In this document: piece after piece, positions 18,405-27,440 of the stretch
Position numbering within the stretch: position 1 is the stretch's first letter
Layout of the letters: each line of letters starts with the position of its first letter
NCBI RefSeq assembly: GCF_000332155.1
Contig: NZ_KB235904.1
Location: forward strand, 958,946-1,022,945
DNA: 64,000 bases
Source of the DNA: Kamptonema formosum PCC 6407
GTDB taxonomy: Bacteria > Cyanobacteriota > Cyanobacteriia > Cyanobacteriales > Microcoleaceae
Direction: 5' to 3'
Notes under the pieces: generated by a model
What the model saw: the letters and a program-made list of their open reading frames with translations, nothing else
Database searches by the model: none
What the model was told of the DNA's origin: nothing
Position numbers and translations under genes: made by a program

Positions 18405-19580
18405 ATGAGCCTTTCTCCTGTTGACCTTCTCCGCCTTACCTGCCTTTCCCTAAGCGGCAATCTTTTACGGTCTGCCTTAACTACAGTTGGAGTTTTCATG
18501 GGCGTAGCTGCTGTCAGTGCAACGCTTCAAGTTGGCAACATTAGCCGCGCCGTAATTACCGATCAGTTAGCTAAACGAGAAGCGCCTCAACTTCAAATCT
18601 ATGTGTGGAGTAGCTTAGGTTTAAAGTTAGAAGATATGAACTTTGTCCGCCAGCGCCTGAAAGGAGTTCAGGCGATTAGCGCCTCAAATTGGTTTGGTTT
18701 TAATGAAGGAAAAGTTATATTTCAAGATGAAGAAGCGGAACCCAGTATGACCGCTGTTTCTCAAGATCATTTACTGACATCTGGGGTAAAACTAATGGCA
18801 GGGCGTTTTTTTTCTCCTAACGATTTTACTAACTATCGACCTGTTGTAGTAATTGATGAAGTGCTGGCAACAAAACTTTTTAAAGGTGGTATGAAATCTG
18901 TAGGTCAACGCATTTATGCTGACCGTAGACCTTACATTGTTGTTGGCGTAATAGAGAGCAAGCAAGGCATTTCTGGCGAACCAAAAGGTGAAATGTTGGT
19001 ATCAATGTCGCTTTACAAAGCGATGACAGGTAGCCAGAGGATTCAGTCAATTTCGGTGCGACCTTACAATCTTAAAGATATTAAAGAGATGGAAAAGCAG
19101 GCAAAAAAGGTTTTAAAGCAGCGCTTTCCAGAAGGAGATGTTTATGTTTGGAATAATGTTAGAAAAATTTTGGAGCAGCAAGAAACTCTGGAACTTGCTT
19201 CACGGGGATTGTTGGCAGTGGGGGTAATTTCGCTGCTGGTGGGAGGAGTTGGCATTGCTAATATTACCATCGCCGCTGTGACAGAACGTACCCCAGAAAT
19301 TGGTTTGAGGCGGGCAATTGGTGCTACTCAACATGATATAATGTTACAGTTTATTTTAGAAGCAGTTATTCTCAGCTTAGTTGGGGGAATTGCTGCTATT
19401 GTAATGGTACATGGGTTGACAACCGTTGTTGCTGATGTTTTTAAGTTACCTTATAAATTTGATAGCAATACAGCAGCTTTGGCTTTAGGATCTGCATTAG
19501 CAGTGGGTGTAGGAGCTGGATTTCTCCCAGCTCTACGAGCTAGTCAACTCGATCCTGTGAAAGCACTACGTCAAGGGTAG
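18405..19580 (+). CDS. FtsX/MacB-type ABC transporter permease (DevC-like)
   Basis: Membrane subunit of 391 residues: one N-terminal helix (about 20-42), a periplasmic MacB core domain (about 45-260) and three C-terminal helices, with the FtsX signature VGGVGIANITIAAVTERTPEIGLRRAIGAT in the first of them and a PALRASQLDPVKALR end that is typical of the family. The fused ATPase found in MacB is absent, so an ATP-binding partner must be supplied in trans; none is encoded next to it. The upstream adaptor and downstream TolC-like gene define a tripartite exporter, which in cyanobacteria moves glycolipids, peptides or drugs. The substrate cannot be assigned. Confidence 0.9.
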   Translation: MSLSPVDLLRLTCLSLSGNLLRSALTTVGVFMGVAAVSATLQVGNISRAVITDQLAKREAPQLQIYVWSSLGLKLEDMNFVRQRLKGVQAISASNWFGFNEGKVIFQDEEAEPSMTAVSQDHLLTSGVKLMAGRFFSPNDFTNYRPVVVIDEVLATKLFKGGMKSVGQRIYADRRPYIVVGVIESKQGISGEPKGEMLVSMSLYKAMTGSQRIQSISVRPYNLKDIKEMEKQAKKVLKQRFPEGDVYVWNNVRKILEQQETLELASRGLLAVGVISLLVGGVGIANITIAAVTERTPEIGLRRAIGATQHDIMLQFILEAVILSLVGGIAAIVMVHGLTTVVADVFKLPYKFDSNTAALALGSALAVGVGAGFLPALRASQLDPVKALRQG

Positions 19581-19651
19581 CTATCTGCATAAAATCACCA
19601 TAAAATTACTTGCTCGATCGAGTAATTGCAGCTAATTAAACATAAAATACA

Positions 19652-19754
19652 CAGGACTTAGGCACGTCGAGGCTAGAAACCGGGTTTCTTCCTGGAAACC
19701 TCGTTGATAACCTTTGATTTTTCTAAGAAACCCGGTTTCTTTGAGTAAGTCCTG
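19652..19754. repeat. 103-bp nested inverted repeat
   Basis: Outer ends CAGGACTTA and TAAGTCCTG enclose two copies of a GAAACCGGGTTTC/GAAACCCGGTTTC palindrome. Fragments of the family are seen at about 40999-41030 and 26105. It occupies the permease-TolC gap. Confidence 0.75.
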
Positions 19755-19833
19755 ATACAGACGATCGCAAAGCTCAATTATAAGCATTATACCTTTTATC
19801 TTTTACCTTCCTTCTTTCTTCACTTGATTTAGC

Positions 19834-21726
19834 ATGACTGAGCAGCAGGACAAAGATGATCTCCAAAAGAACGATTCCCCTCCTCGCTACGAGATTCCTT
19901 GGATATTTCGTTTGAGTCTAATTATGCTTGTAACTTGTGGGGTATTGGGGATACTTGCTGTTGCTTTTAAGTCTAGTTCAACAGTTAAAAGTGATGTTAG
20001 CTCTAAATCTGGGAGCGTGCCTAAATTCTTGCCACTTCCCACGACAAAATCTTCTCCATCTATCCAAAATATACCGCCAAATCAGACAATAATCAAACCC
20101 CAAAATCAGAGAGAAAGGGTAACGGTAAATCAGGGAACAGCGATCGCTCAATCTCAAGGCGAAAATCCCACAAGTAAAATCAAACAGCCATCAATTCCTA
20201 ATTCCCAATCCCCAAGTCCAGATTCCCAAGTCTTAACAACTTCTACTATCACTCAAAACTCTCCAGTTCAACCCGAATCAATAGTAATTTCTGAAGTCAT
20301 ACCAAGTCCAGAAAAAACAGCAGAGCCAACACCTGAAAACAGCCCAAGACCAACTATTCAACAGCAATCAATAGAAGATGAACCAGGAGTTGAGCTGACA
20401 CTATCGGAAGTGGTATTTTTAGGTTTAGAAAACAATAGAGACATCAAAAATCAATACCTAGAACGTATAGCACAAAAACAAGATTTAGCCGTAGCAGAAG
20501 GTCAATTTGTACCTATTTTTACACCGCAAGTATCAGTGTCAGCACTTCGTTTGAGAAGTGGCGAAAGTGCTGCTACTGGCGAAGTTGATTTATCAGCAAA
20601 GGTTTCTGTTAAAATTCCTAGTGGAGGAGAGATCGGCTTTTCATGGGCGGCTCAAAGACAAAGGCAAGATGCGAATGGTTTTAGCATTAATAGCGATGGC
20701 TCCTTGAGCCAAAATTTACAACTAAGTTTCAATCAACCTCTTTTAAGAGGAGCAGGAGTTGCTGTTAATAGAGCACCTATTGAGATTGCTCGCCTTAGTG
20801 AAAAAATCAATATTTTAACTTTAAGATCGACGCTAATTGATACAATTACCTTGGCAATCTTATCCTATAGAGAGCTAATTAAAGCTCAAGAACAAGTTAA
20901 AATTTCGCAAAGTTCTCTGCAAATTGCTCGTCAGCAATTAGAGATTAATCAAGCTTTAATTGAGGCAGGAAGACTAGCAAAAGTTGAAATCTTTACAAGT
21001 GAAAAAGCTGTATTAGCTAGTGAAGAGCAATTGAAGAGAGCAAGATTAGCACTGCTCCAAATTCTAGACTTAGATCGCAATCTGAATATTATTGCATTAG
21101 AAGTTGCTCCCCAGGAAGAAAAGCCTCTAGATTTTAATAATATTATAAAATTAGCTCTGTCAAATAGTCCTGATTATTTACGGGCACAACTTAACCGGGA
21201 GATCGCTAAATATAGTTTATTGGTAGCGGAAAATAATCGAAAATGGAATTTGGGCGTGAATGCAAGTTATAATAATAATGCTAGTAATTTTTCAGACAGC
21301 AACTCTGATGTGAGGGCGGGTTTGGTTTTGACTCATGAATTTGGAAATAGGAGAATAGAGCAAGAGTTTCAGCGCAGTCGTGTTAACCTATTGAAAGCTG
21401 AAAATGATTTAAAGGAGCGAAATCAAAAGCTAGAAGTAGATGTAAGAAATGCAATTAGAGATGTAAATTTGAATCTGAGACAAGTGGAACTAGCACAGAG
21501 GTCAAGGGAGTTAGCGGAGCGGCAATTAGAAATAGAGCAAGATAAAAGAAGATTGGGGGTGGGTAGTTCTCGGAGTATTGATATTGTGACTTTTCAGAAT
21601 GCTTTAATAGATGCTAGAAATGCGGAACTTAATGCTAGAATTAACTATCTAAATGCTTTGACAAATCTTGATAGAATAATAGGTACTACTTTGGAAACTT
21701 GGCAGGTTATGATTGAAAATAAATGA
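19834..21726 (+). CDS. TolC-family outer-membrane efflux protein
   Basis: Outer-membrane channel of 630 residues, longer than the roughly 450-500 of TolC proteins. An acidic 24-residue tail precedes one hydrophobic segment (about 25-45, RLSLIMLVTCGVLGILAVAF), then a low-complexity Ser/Pro/Gln/Thr linker to about residue 185, then two OEP repeats of helical and strand character (VELTLSEVVFLGLENNRDI to the end). The long N-region before the hydrophobic segment is unusual for a signal peptide and may instead be an anchor. It is the third gene of the adaptor-permease-channel set. The rluD gene begins about 40 bp after its stop, with overlapping open frames. Confidence 0.9.
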   Translation: MTEQQDKDDLQKNDSPPRYEIPWIFRLSLIMLVTCGVLGILAVAFKSSSTVKSDVSSKSGSVPKFLPLPTTKSSPSIQNIPPNQTIIKPQNQRERVTVNQGTAIAQSQGENPTSKIKQPSIPNSQSPSPDSQVLTTSTITQNSPVQPESIVISEVIPSPEKTAEPTPENSPRPTIQQQSIEDEPGVELTLSEVVFLGLENNRDIKNQYLERIAQKQDLAVAEGQFVPIFTPQVSVSALRLRSGESAATGEVDLSAKVSVKIPSGGEIGFSWAAQRQRQDANGFSINSDGSLSQNLQLSFNQPLLRGAGVAVNRAPIEIARLSEKINILTLRSTLIDTITLAILSYRELIKAQEQVKISQSSLQIARQQLEINQALIEAGRLAKVEIFTSEKAVLASEEQLKRARLALLQILDLDRNLNIIALEVAPQEEKPLDFNNIIKLALSNSPDYLRAQLNREIAKYSLLVAENNRKWNLGVNASYNNNASNFSDSNSDVRAGLVLTHEFGNRRIEQEFQRSRVNLLKAENDLKERNQKLEVDVRNAIRDVNLNLRQVELAQRSRELAERQLEIEQDKRRLGVGSSRSIDIVTFQNALIDARNAELNARINYLNALTNLDRIIGTTLETWQVMIENK

Positions 21727-21766
21727 TTTTGTTGGTTTTTACTTGTTAGTTGTTATTGGATTGAAT

Positions 21767-22726
21767 ATGAAAAGTGAATCGTCAATTTTTATCCAAGTTG
21801 AAGATATTGGAAAGCCTACAGAATCAAAACTTAGCCAGCGTTTAGACCTTTGGCTTTCCAATGAGTTACCAGATTTATCGCGATCGCGCATCCAAAACCT
21901 GATACTACAAGGCAATGTTACAGTCAACGATCTCATCTGTAAATCCAAAAAAGAAAATGTAAAAAATGGCGATCGCATTCACATCGCTATTCCTGACGCT
22001 GAACCCTTAGATTTGAAGCCAGAAGCTATTCCTCTAGATATTCTCTACGAAGACGAATCCCTAATTATCATTAACAAACCTGCTGGTTTAGTCGTTCATC
22101 CCGCCGCTGGACATCCAGGGGGAACCTTAGTAAATGCGCTTTTGGCTCATTGTCCCTTAGCAGAAATTGGGGGAGTTTTACGGCCGGGAATTGTGCATAG
22201 ATTAGATAAAGATACCAGTGGGGCGATTGTAGTTGCAAAAACTGATTTTGCTCACCAACATTTACAAGCTCAATTAAAGGCTAAAACTGCCAGACGCGAA
22301 TATTTAGGTGTTGTTTATGGCACACTAAAAACCGAAAATGGTACAATAGATTTACCCATTGGACGACATTCTGTAGACCGCAAAAAAATGGCTGTAGTCA
22401 CTATAGAAAAAGGCGGTCGTTCTGCTGTTACTCACTGGCAAATTCAAGAAAGATTGGGTAATTATACGTTGATACACTTCCAGTTAGAAACTGGTCGTAC
22501 TCATCAAATTCGCGTACACGCGGCCCAAATAGGGCATCCTATTGTTGGCGATCCAGTTTACAGTTCAAATCATGATATTGGTGTAAATTTGACAGGACAA
22601 GCACTACACGCATGGCGATTAAAGTTACAGCATCCAGTTTCGGGTGAATTGATAGAAGCGATCGCACCTTTACCCGCTCAATTTAATACTCTTTTAGAGG
22701 TTTTGCGGCGGCGTGCGGGAGTATAG
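21767..22726 (+). CDS. RluA/RluD-type 23S rRNA pseudouridine synthase
   Basis: Converts uridine to pseudouridine in large-subunit rRNA. An N-terminal S4 RNA-binding domain (RLDLWLSNELPDLSRSRIQNLI and the LQGNVTVND strand) is followed by the catalytic domain with the active aspartate in GIVHRLDKDTSGAI and the downstream YLGVVYG and GRTHQIRVHAA motifs. At 319 residues from the chosen ATG the length is normal. The frame is open from 21713, overlapping the TolC stop, but the first 18 residues there are unlike S4 proteins, so I start at MKSESSIF. It could be RluD or another RluA paralogue; the site of modification is not certain. Confidence 0.9.
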   Translation: MKSESSIFIQVEDIGKPTESKLSQRLDLWLSNELPDLSRSRIQNLILQGNVTVNDLICKSKKENVKNGDRIHIAIPDAEPLDLKPEAIPLDILYEDESLIIINKPAGLVVHPAAGHPGGTLVNALLAHCPLAEIGGVLRPGIVHRLDKDTSGAIVVAKTDFAHQHLQAQLKAKTARREYLGVVYGTLKTENGTIDLPIGRHSVDRKKMAVVTIEKGGRSAVTHWQIQERLGNYTLIHFQLETGRTHQIRVHAAQIGHPIVGDPVYSSNHDIGVNLTGQALHAWRLKLQHPVSGELIEAIAPLPAQFNTLLEVLRRRAGV

Positions 22727-22758
22727 TGGTATTGGTGATATGTAGCAAAAATGTCCAG

Positions 22759-22804
22759 GCGATTAAAATCGCGACTACACAAACAAAGTCCGCCTACGCG
22801 GACT
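22759..22804. repeat. paired small hairpins, copy 1
   Basis: GCGATTAAAATCGC (22759-22772) and AGTCCGCCTACGCGGACT (22787-22804) are two perfect hairpins separated by 14 bases, just past rluD. A second copy at 44286-44331 keeps both stems with different, compensating bases. It may also act as a terminator for rluD. Confidence 0.8.
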
Positions 22805-22844
22805 AATGAGGTTGATGAGCTTTTGCAAGAGGTTTATAGTAAAC

Positions 22845-23234
22845 TTACTTGATTTGATAAATGTAAGCATCTTCAATCCACCTCCCATTAACCATATTAT
22901 TAGTTAATCGTTTCCCTGATAAGTTTAAATTCGACTGTTGTTGTAATTGACGTAAGCCTTTAATTAATTCATCCTTTGGACTTACTGCTACAATCCCTGT
23001 CCAGTCGATTTTTAAGTCTGGTTTAACTTGGCGAAAGACTGACAGAATTTCCTCGTAAGTTTTCAGAGAGCCTTTGCGATCGTGCAGAGGTGAGGTGAGC
23101 ATCAGCCGCCATGTTTCCGGTTCTAGCGCGTATATCCAGAGAGCAGAATCAACTGATAGATCTGCTGCATTGAGAGCGTCTATTAGTCTTTGACCTTCTT
23201 CTATCTCTTGACTTACCAATGTTGCTGTACCCAT
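22845..23234 (-). CDS. hypothetical protein paired with a HEPN-domain gene
   Basis: Protein of 129 residues, not recognised. It is soluble, starts MGTATLVSQEIEEGQRLIDAL, and reads as a mixed alpha/beta domain (LWIYALEPETWRLMLTSP, a lysine-rich helix, VKPDLKIDWTGIVAVSPKDEL). No nucleotidyltransferase GSxxxD motif is present, so it is not an MNT partner. Its start overlaps the end of the upstream HEPN gene by 22 bp, strongly suggesting translational coupling and a joint function. It may be the antitoxin or partner of a HEPN-type toxin; that is inference from gene order. Confidence 0.6.
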   Translation of the reverse strand: MGTATLVSQEIEEGQRLIDALNAADLSVDSALWIYALEPETWRLMLTSPLHDRKGSLKTYEEILSVFRQVKPDLKIDWTGIVAVSPKDELIKGLRQLQQQSNLNLSGKRLTNNMVNGRWIEDAYIYQIK

Positions 23235-23623
23235 TGTAAAACTCCGTGATTGGGGTCAGTAATTGCTGAGTAAATATCGAGGGCTTTTTGTCGGTTATGT
23301 TTTTGGTAACGGCTTTCTTCTGACCAATCTTTGACCTCTAACCATCGAGATGAAAAATTTGGATCGTTTAGGGCAGACTTTAATTGTGTATCAAGTTTAG
23401 CAACTTTAACGAGCTTTTCTAAATCGTGGGTGTAACTATCAATAACATTTTTCTTGTCGGGAAAATCAAATTTATGAGTTTGTTTGGCAATGCAAGCCTT
23501 TAGGGTACATTCAATGACATAACCGCTGAGATAGTAAGCGCCAGAGTATTGACGATTGTTGAGCAGCACTTCTACTTCTTTAAGCCGAGTTAGTGCTAGG
23601 TTCTTTAAATCTCGCCTATTCAA
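23213..23623 (-). CDS. HEPN-domain protein
   Basis: Protein of 136 residues with the four-helix HEPN layout: ALTRLKEVEVLLNNRQYSGAYYLSGYVIECTLKACIAKQ (two helices with an AYYLSGYVIECTLKA core that is common in HEPN proteins) and a later DWSEESRYQKHNRQKALDIYSAI helix carrying an R-x3-H arrangement at RYQKH that may be the RNase motif. HEPN proteins are often RNase toxins or parts of defence systems. It is the first gene of a pair and overlaps the next by 22 bp. Function of this copy is not proven. Confidence 0.7.
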   Translation of the reverse strand: MNRRDLKNLALTRLKEVEVLLNNRQYSGAYYLSGYVIECTLKACIAKQTHKFDFPDKKNVIDSYTHDLEKLVKVAKLDTQLKSALNDPNFSSRWLEVKDWSEESRYQKHNRQKALDIYSAITDPNHGVLQWVQQHW

Positions 23624-23766
23624 AAGTTTAGCATACCTCCATAAAAACTATGAATATATTTTAGCGAGGGTTGGGTAACGCTGGTAACGCTAGTGCTTCA
23701 CCTAACGTACATTTTACTTCTTAGTAATGTGTTGGGTTTCGCTGCCATCGCGTCTCAACCTGTATT

Positions 23767-26019
23767 TTACCTCACAACTTTCTCCATATAATCTCCCCAC
23801 AATTGTGCCGCATTAGCGCTACCTCCAGCAGTGGGAGTATTATCATCATTACCTAACCAAACTCCTGTCACTAATTCTTGACTGGGAATATAACCAATAA
23901 ACCATAAATCAACATTATCATTAGTAGTTCCAGTCTTTCCCGCCTCTCCTAATCCTAAAAAAGCACTTCTTCCCGTCCCTCCTTCCACCGCACCTTGTAA
24001 TAATCCAGTCATCGTATCGGCGACTTGAGCCGATAGCACTTCCTGATTACGCGCCGGATCGTTTTGATATTCATAAATCACGCGACAACTATCAACATTA
24101 TCCTGCTCTTTACAATCGCTACTATCAATAATTCGCTTAATGGCATGGGGACGATTGGCGATGCCGCGATTAGCTAAAACCCCAAAAGCACCAGTCATTT
24201 CTAATACATTTACTTCACTTTGTCCTAATACTAAGCCCGGTACAGAATTGAGTTTAGACTTAATACCCAAACGCCTAGCCATTTGCACTACATTATCTAA
24301 ACCTACATCCTGAGCAACCCTTAAAGCGATCGCATTTTCAGACTGGGCTAAACCCCGATACATATCGGTACTGCCACCACTGCGTTCGCAACCATTAAAA
24401 GTTTGACCTCCCCAACTTAGTGGCGCACAAGAATAAACCTTGCTAGGGGATATTCCTTGTTCAATTGCCGCCGTATAAGTAAAGATTTTAAACGTCGATC
24501 CTGGTTGTCTTAGGGCTTGCGTAGCTCGATTAAATTGACTTTGTAAATAATCTACGCCGCCAGCCAAGGCTAAAATTTCCCCTGTGCTAGAGTTAAGAGT
24601 AACGACTGCACCTTGAGAAAATCCCGCTGCGGCTCCTGAATTATTCACGCTATCTCGGAGGGAATTTTCAGCAGCTTTTTGGATGGTGGGATTTAAACCT
24701 GTTTCGACAATAAAATTGCCTTCTCTGGCTAACTGTTCCCCTAATAAAAACTCCAATTCGCTAAAAATATAACTGTAGAAATAAGGCGCGATCGTACTTT
24801 GGAGAAATTCTCGCGCCTTCGGGTTAATTTCAATGCGCGATCGCCTCGCCCGATCCGCTTCATCCTGGGAAATCATTCCCATTGCCCGCATCCTTTCCAA
24901 CACGCGATCGCGATACTCCACCGCCAATTGATAATTCTGAATCGGATTAAAACTATTCGGCGCAGGCAAAATCCCCACCAGCGTCGCCGCCTCTGACAAG
25001 CTTAAGTCCTTCGCCGACTTACCAAAATAAAATCGAGCCGCATCCTCAAACCCGTAAAGGTCAATACCCAAAAACACGCGGTTTAAATAAGTCTTTAGCA
25101 GCTCATTTTTACTGTAAAATGTCTCCATTTTCAGTGCGACTACGGCTTCCCGTAATTTGCGGCCGGCGGAATCTTGAGTGCCTACATAATCTCGAAATAA
25201 ACTCCTAGCTAATTGCTGCGTGATCGTACTCGCACCTTCGCGAATCGTACCACCCCGGACATTTGTCAATACAGCTCGTAAAATCCCTAACGGATCGACA
25301 CCCAAATGCCAGTAATAGCGCGAATCTTCAGAGGCAATTACTGCTTTTGGCAAATAAGGCGAAAAGTCTCGTAATCGCTTTAATTCTAAGTGAGCGCTGT
25401 TATTCGGCGGCCGCAGGGGTGTTTGTCCATCGCGGGCGTAGACGATTACAGGCCCGGTGACAGTCCTTGGCATTGGTCTAACATTGAATTTTGTCCACTC
25501 GATACCTACCAATGTCGCCGCGATCGCAGTTAGTCCCGTAAAGCCATAAAAACCGTAGCGGAAAGCTTTGACGTACCACGCAGGCGGGTTTACGTACTGA
25601 ATTGTCACGGCGGCGGCTAATTCTGGCGGCCCCAAGGTGAAGATATCGCCGTGACGGAGGGAAATGCTTTTAATTCGGCGTTTACCGCGATAGATACCAT
25701 TGGTGGAGTCTTCATCTCGGAGCACGAAGGGCGATCGCTTCACAGAGTCCCGCGACAAAGAGAGGTGAACCTGACTGACTACGGGATTGCGAATCACAAT
25801 ATCGCAGGATTTGGAAGATCTGCCCAATAAGTAGCGATCGCCTAATAACGGAAATTTTTCCGGATCGGGTGCGCCCGCATCCTGAACCCAGAGCTCAGGT
25901 ACTTTAGCATTAGGTTTAAGCGCCAACTGCTTAAAATTAACATTGGCGATCGTCTGGACTACTTGGGTAATCGCACCCAAGATGGTTTGAGGTTTCCGAG
26001 GCGGCTGGGGTGGTGTCAT
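23767..26019 (-). CDS. class A penicillin-binding protein with N-terminal FHA domain
   Basis: Bifunctional peptidoglycan synthase of 750 residues. An FHA domain at about 43-140 (GDRYLLGRSSKSCDIVI, VSQVHLSLS, DSTNGIY) precedes a membrane helix near 155-175. The glycosyltransferase domain runs from about 195 to 380, catalytic E231 in ASEDSRYYWHLG and GASTITQQLARSL; the transpeptidase from about 420 carries S508-T-F-K511, S560-E-N562 and K695-T-G-T698. All catalytic motifs are intact. The FHA domain should face the cytosol and bind phosphothreonine, tying wall synthesis to Ser/Thr kinases; the fusion is a known cyanobacterial feature. Monocistronic here, with lspA and bioY upstream on the same strand. 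Confidence 0.95.
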   Translation of the reverse strand: MTPPQPPRKPQTILGAITQVVQTIANVNFKQLALKPNAKVPELWVQDAGAPDPEKFPLLGDRYLLGRSSKSCDIVIRNPVVSQVHLSLSRDSVKRSPFVLRDEDSTNGIYRGKRRIKSISLRHGDIFTLGPPELAAAVTIQYVNPPAWYVKAFRYGFYGFTGLTAIAATLVGIEWTKFNVRPMPRTVTGPVIVYARDGQTPLRPPNNSAHLELKRLRDFSPYLPKAVIASEDSRYYWHLGVDPLGILRAVLTNVRGGTIREGASTITQQLARSLFRDYVGTQDSAGRKLREAVVALKMETFYSKNELLKTYLNRVFLGIDLYGFEDAARFYFGKSAKDLSLSEAATLVGILPAPNSFNPIQNYQLAVEYRDRVLERMRAMGMISQDEADRARRSRIEINPKAREFLQSTIAPYFYSYIFSELEFLLGEQLAREGNFIVETGLNPTIQKAAENSLRDSVNNSGAAAGFSQGAVVTLNSSTGEILALAGGVDYLQSQFNRATQALRQPGSTFKIFTYTAAIEQGISPSKVYSCAPLSWGGQTFNGCERSGGSTDMYRGLAQSENAIALRVAQDVGLDNVVQMARRLGIKSKLNSVPGLVLGQSEVNVLEMTGAFGVLANRGIANRPHAIKRIIDSSDCKEQDNVDSCRVIYEYQNDPARNQEVLSAQVADTMTGLLQGAVEGGTGRSAFLGLGEAGKTGTTNDNVDLWFIGYIPSQELVTGVWLGNDDNTPTAGGSANAAQLWGDYMEKVVR

Positions 26020-26338
26020 GAATTTAGCTATCAGCTTTGAGCATATCAGCTATCGCTTATTCTACTCACAACTCCAAGAAGGCTGGAGAGCATTCCTGAG
26101 AGGCTAAGTCAGGACTTACGCACTCTCTACCATTTTCTGTCATTGCGAGTGAAACCAAGCAATCTCAAACCCAAGTTTTTTCTACCCTATCCTTAAATCC
26201 TGACTCTTAAAAGCGGACTGAGGACTGAGGACAATTGATTTAGGATACACCAAGATTCTTTTTCGGCAAGTCTATACCCAATGCGATCGCATCAAAATAG
26301 TTTTCGCTCAGTTATCCCTGCTTTCTTTGCTTCCAGTT

Positions 26339-26842
26339 TCATTCCGACTCCTGTTGAGAATTGTTTCTTGGCGGCGGCGAATTTCTGAAAATTGCAATCA
26401 GCAAGCAAATAATCCCTGCATTGATAAATACATCCGCCAAATTGAATACCGGGAACCGAATCAGCCGAAAATCCAGAAAATCCACCACTGCACCTGAGAT
26501 AAAGCGATCGATCCCATTGCCAAGCGCTCCCCCTAAAATCAACCCGTAGCCAACCTGTTCCCAGCGATTTAGCCTCGGCCCAAACCAAGCTAATACCATT
26601 AAACCTATACTCACTGCTAAAGAAAGCCAGCGTAACCAATTTACACCACCGTTGCTAAATAAACTAAAAGCAGCGCCAGTATTAGTAACGTAAGTAAAAT
26701 GAAATACTCCCGGCCACAAAGGCAGTGTTTCAGGGGGGACTTTCAGCTCGAAAGTTTGCACGACCCAAAACTTACTCAGGTGATCTAAAATTAGGCTAAT
26801 CGGAGCAGCAACCCAGAACAGGGGATTTTTCTTAAAAGGCAT
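26339..26842 (-). CDS. lspA: lipoprotein signal peptidase (signal peptidase II)
   Basis: Integral membrane aspartyl protease of 167 residues that removes the signal peptide of diacylglyceryl-modified prolipoproteins. Four membrane helices are visible. The catalytic aspartates are D121 in VVDFLDF and D137 in FNLADVFINAG, with the conserved NxGAAFS (about 54-60) and GNGIDR motifs. Length is normal. It is downstream of bioY by 16 bp on the same strand, an arrangement seen in many cyanobacteria, so the two are presumably cotranscribed. Confidence 0.97.
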   Translation of the reverse strand: MPFKKNPLFWVAAPISLILDHLSKFWVVQTFELKVPPETLPLWPGVFHFTYVTNTGAAFSLFSNGGVNWLRWLSLAVSIGLMVLAWFGPRLNRWEQVGYGLILGGALGNGIDRFISGAVVDFLDFRLIRFPVFNLADVFINAGIICLLIAIFRNSPPPRNNSQQESE

Positions 26843-26858
26843 GAAATAGTTAGTTAAA

Positions 26859-27440
26859 TCAATAAAACATGACGCATCTTAGAAAAAATGCTAACACTGT
26901 AACAGCACAAACTAATGCTAATTGGCCGGGCAGAGGATAAACCGAGTATTTCAGAATCGCTGGCATTAGCGGCAAGGTTTTTATAGTTGTCAATTGCAGG
27001 AAGTGCGCCGCAACCAGATAACTTAAACCTATAGCATGAACGCTTAATAAACCGCACAAACAACTAAAAGCAAGAGATTCTAATCGTGGTGGCATTTTAA
27101 ACGCAAACCTACCGCATAGCCATGCACCAGGGATAAAACCTAGCAAATAACCAAAAGTTGGCTCTTGGAGATAACCAAAACCGCCGCCTTGAGAAAAGAC
27201 TGGCAATAAGGTTAAGCCTAACGCTAAATAGGCGATTTGAGAAAGGGCAGCAGCGGTTTTACCTCCCAGACAACCCACCAGTAAGACGGCTCCAATCTGA
27301 TAGGTAACTCCAAGCGATCGCGGCTCTAGTCCATGCTCCCAAATTAAGGCGGGATTGGCGACGAAGGCTTCTAAAAAAGTGCCGCCAATAGTAAGGAGCA
27401 AACCGACAACGGCCCAGAGTAATTCAATGGGAGCAGGCAT
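26859..27440 (-). CDS. bioY: biotin transporter, BioY-family S component
   Basis: Membrane substrate-binding component of 193 residues of an ECF-type vitamin transporter, with about six hydrophobic helices. The typical core is VLLVGCLGGKTAAALSQIAYLALGL followed by GFGYLQEPTFGYLLGFIPGAWL, the family's GY-rich loop. It has no ATPase or EcfT neighbour, which is normal since BioY can act alone or with shared modules. It precedes lspA by 16 bp. The upstream gap toward pstS is gene-free. Confidence 0.92.
   Translation of the reverse strand: MPAPIELLWAVVGLLLTIGGTFLEAFVANPALIWEHGLEPRSLGVTYQIGAVLLVGCLGGKTAAALSQIAYLALGLTLLPVFSQGGGFGYLQEPTFGYLLGFIPGAWLCGRFAFKMPPRLESLAFSCLCGLLSVHAIGLSYLVAAHFLQLTTIKTLPLMPAILKYSVYPLPGQLALVCAVTVLAFFLRCVMFY

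Noticed and set aside
26292-26639. Open frame of 115 codons overlapping lspA
   Set aside because: It is out of frame with the clear lspA gene and shows no protein-like features.
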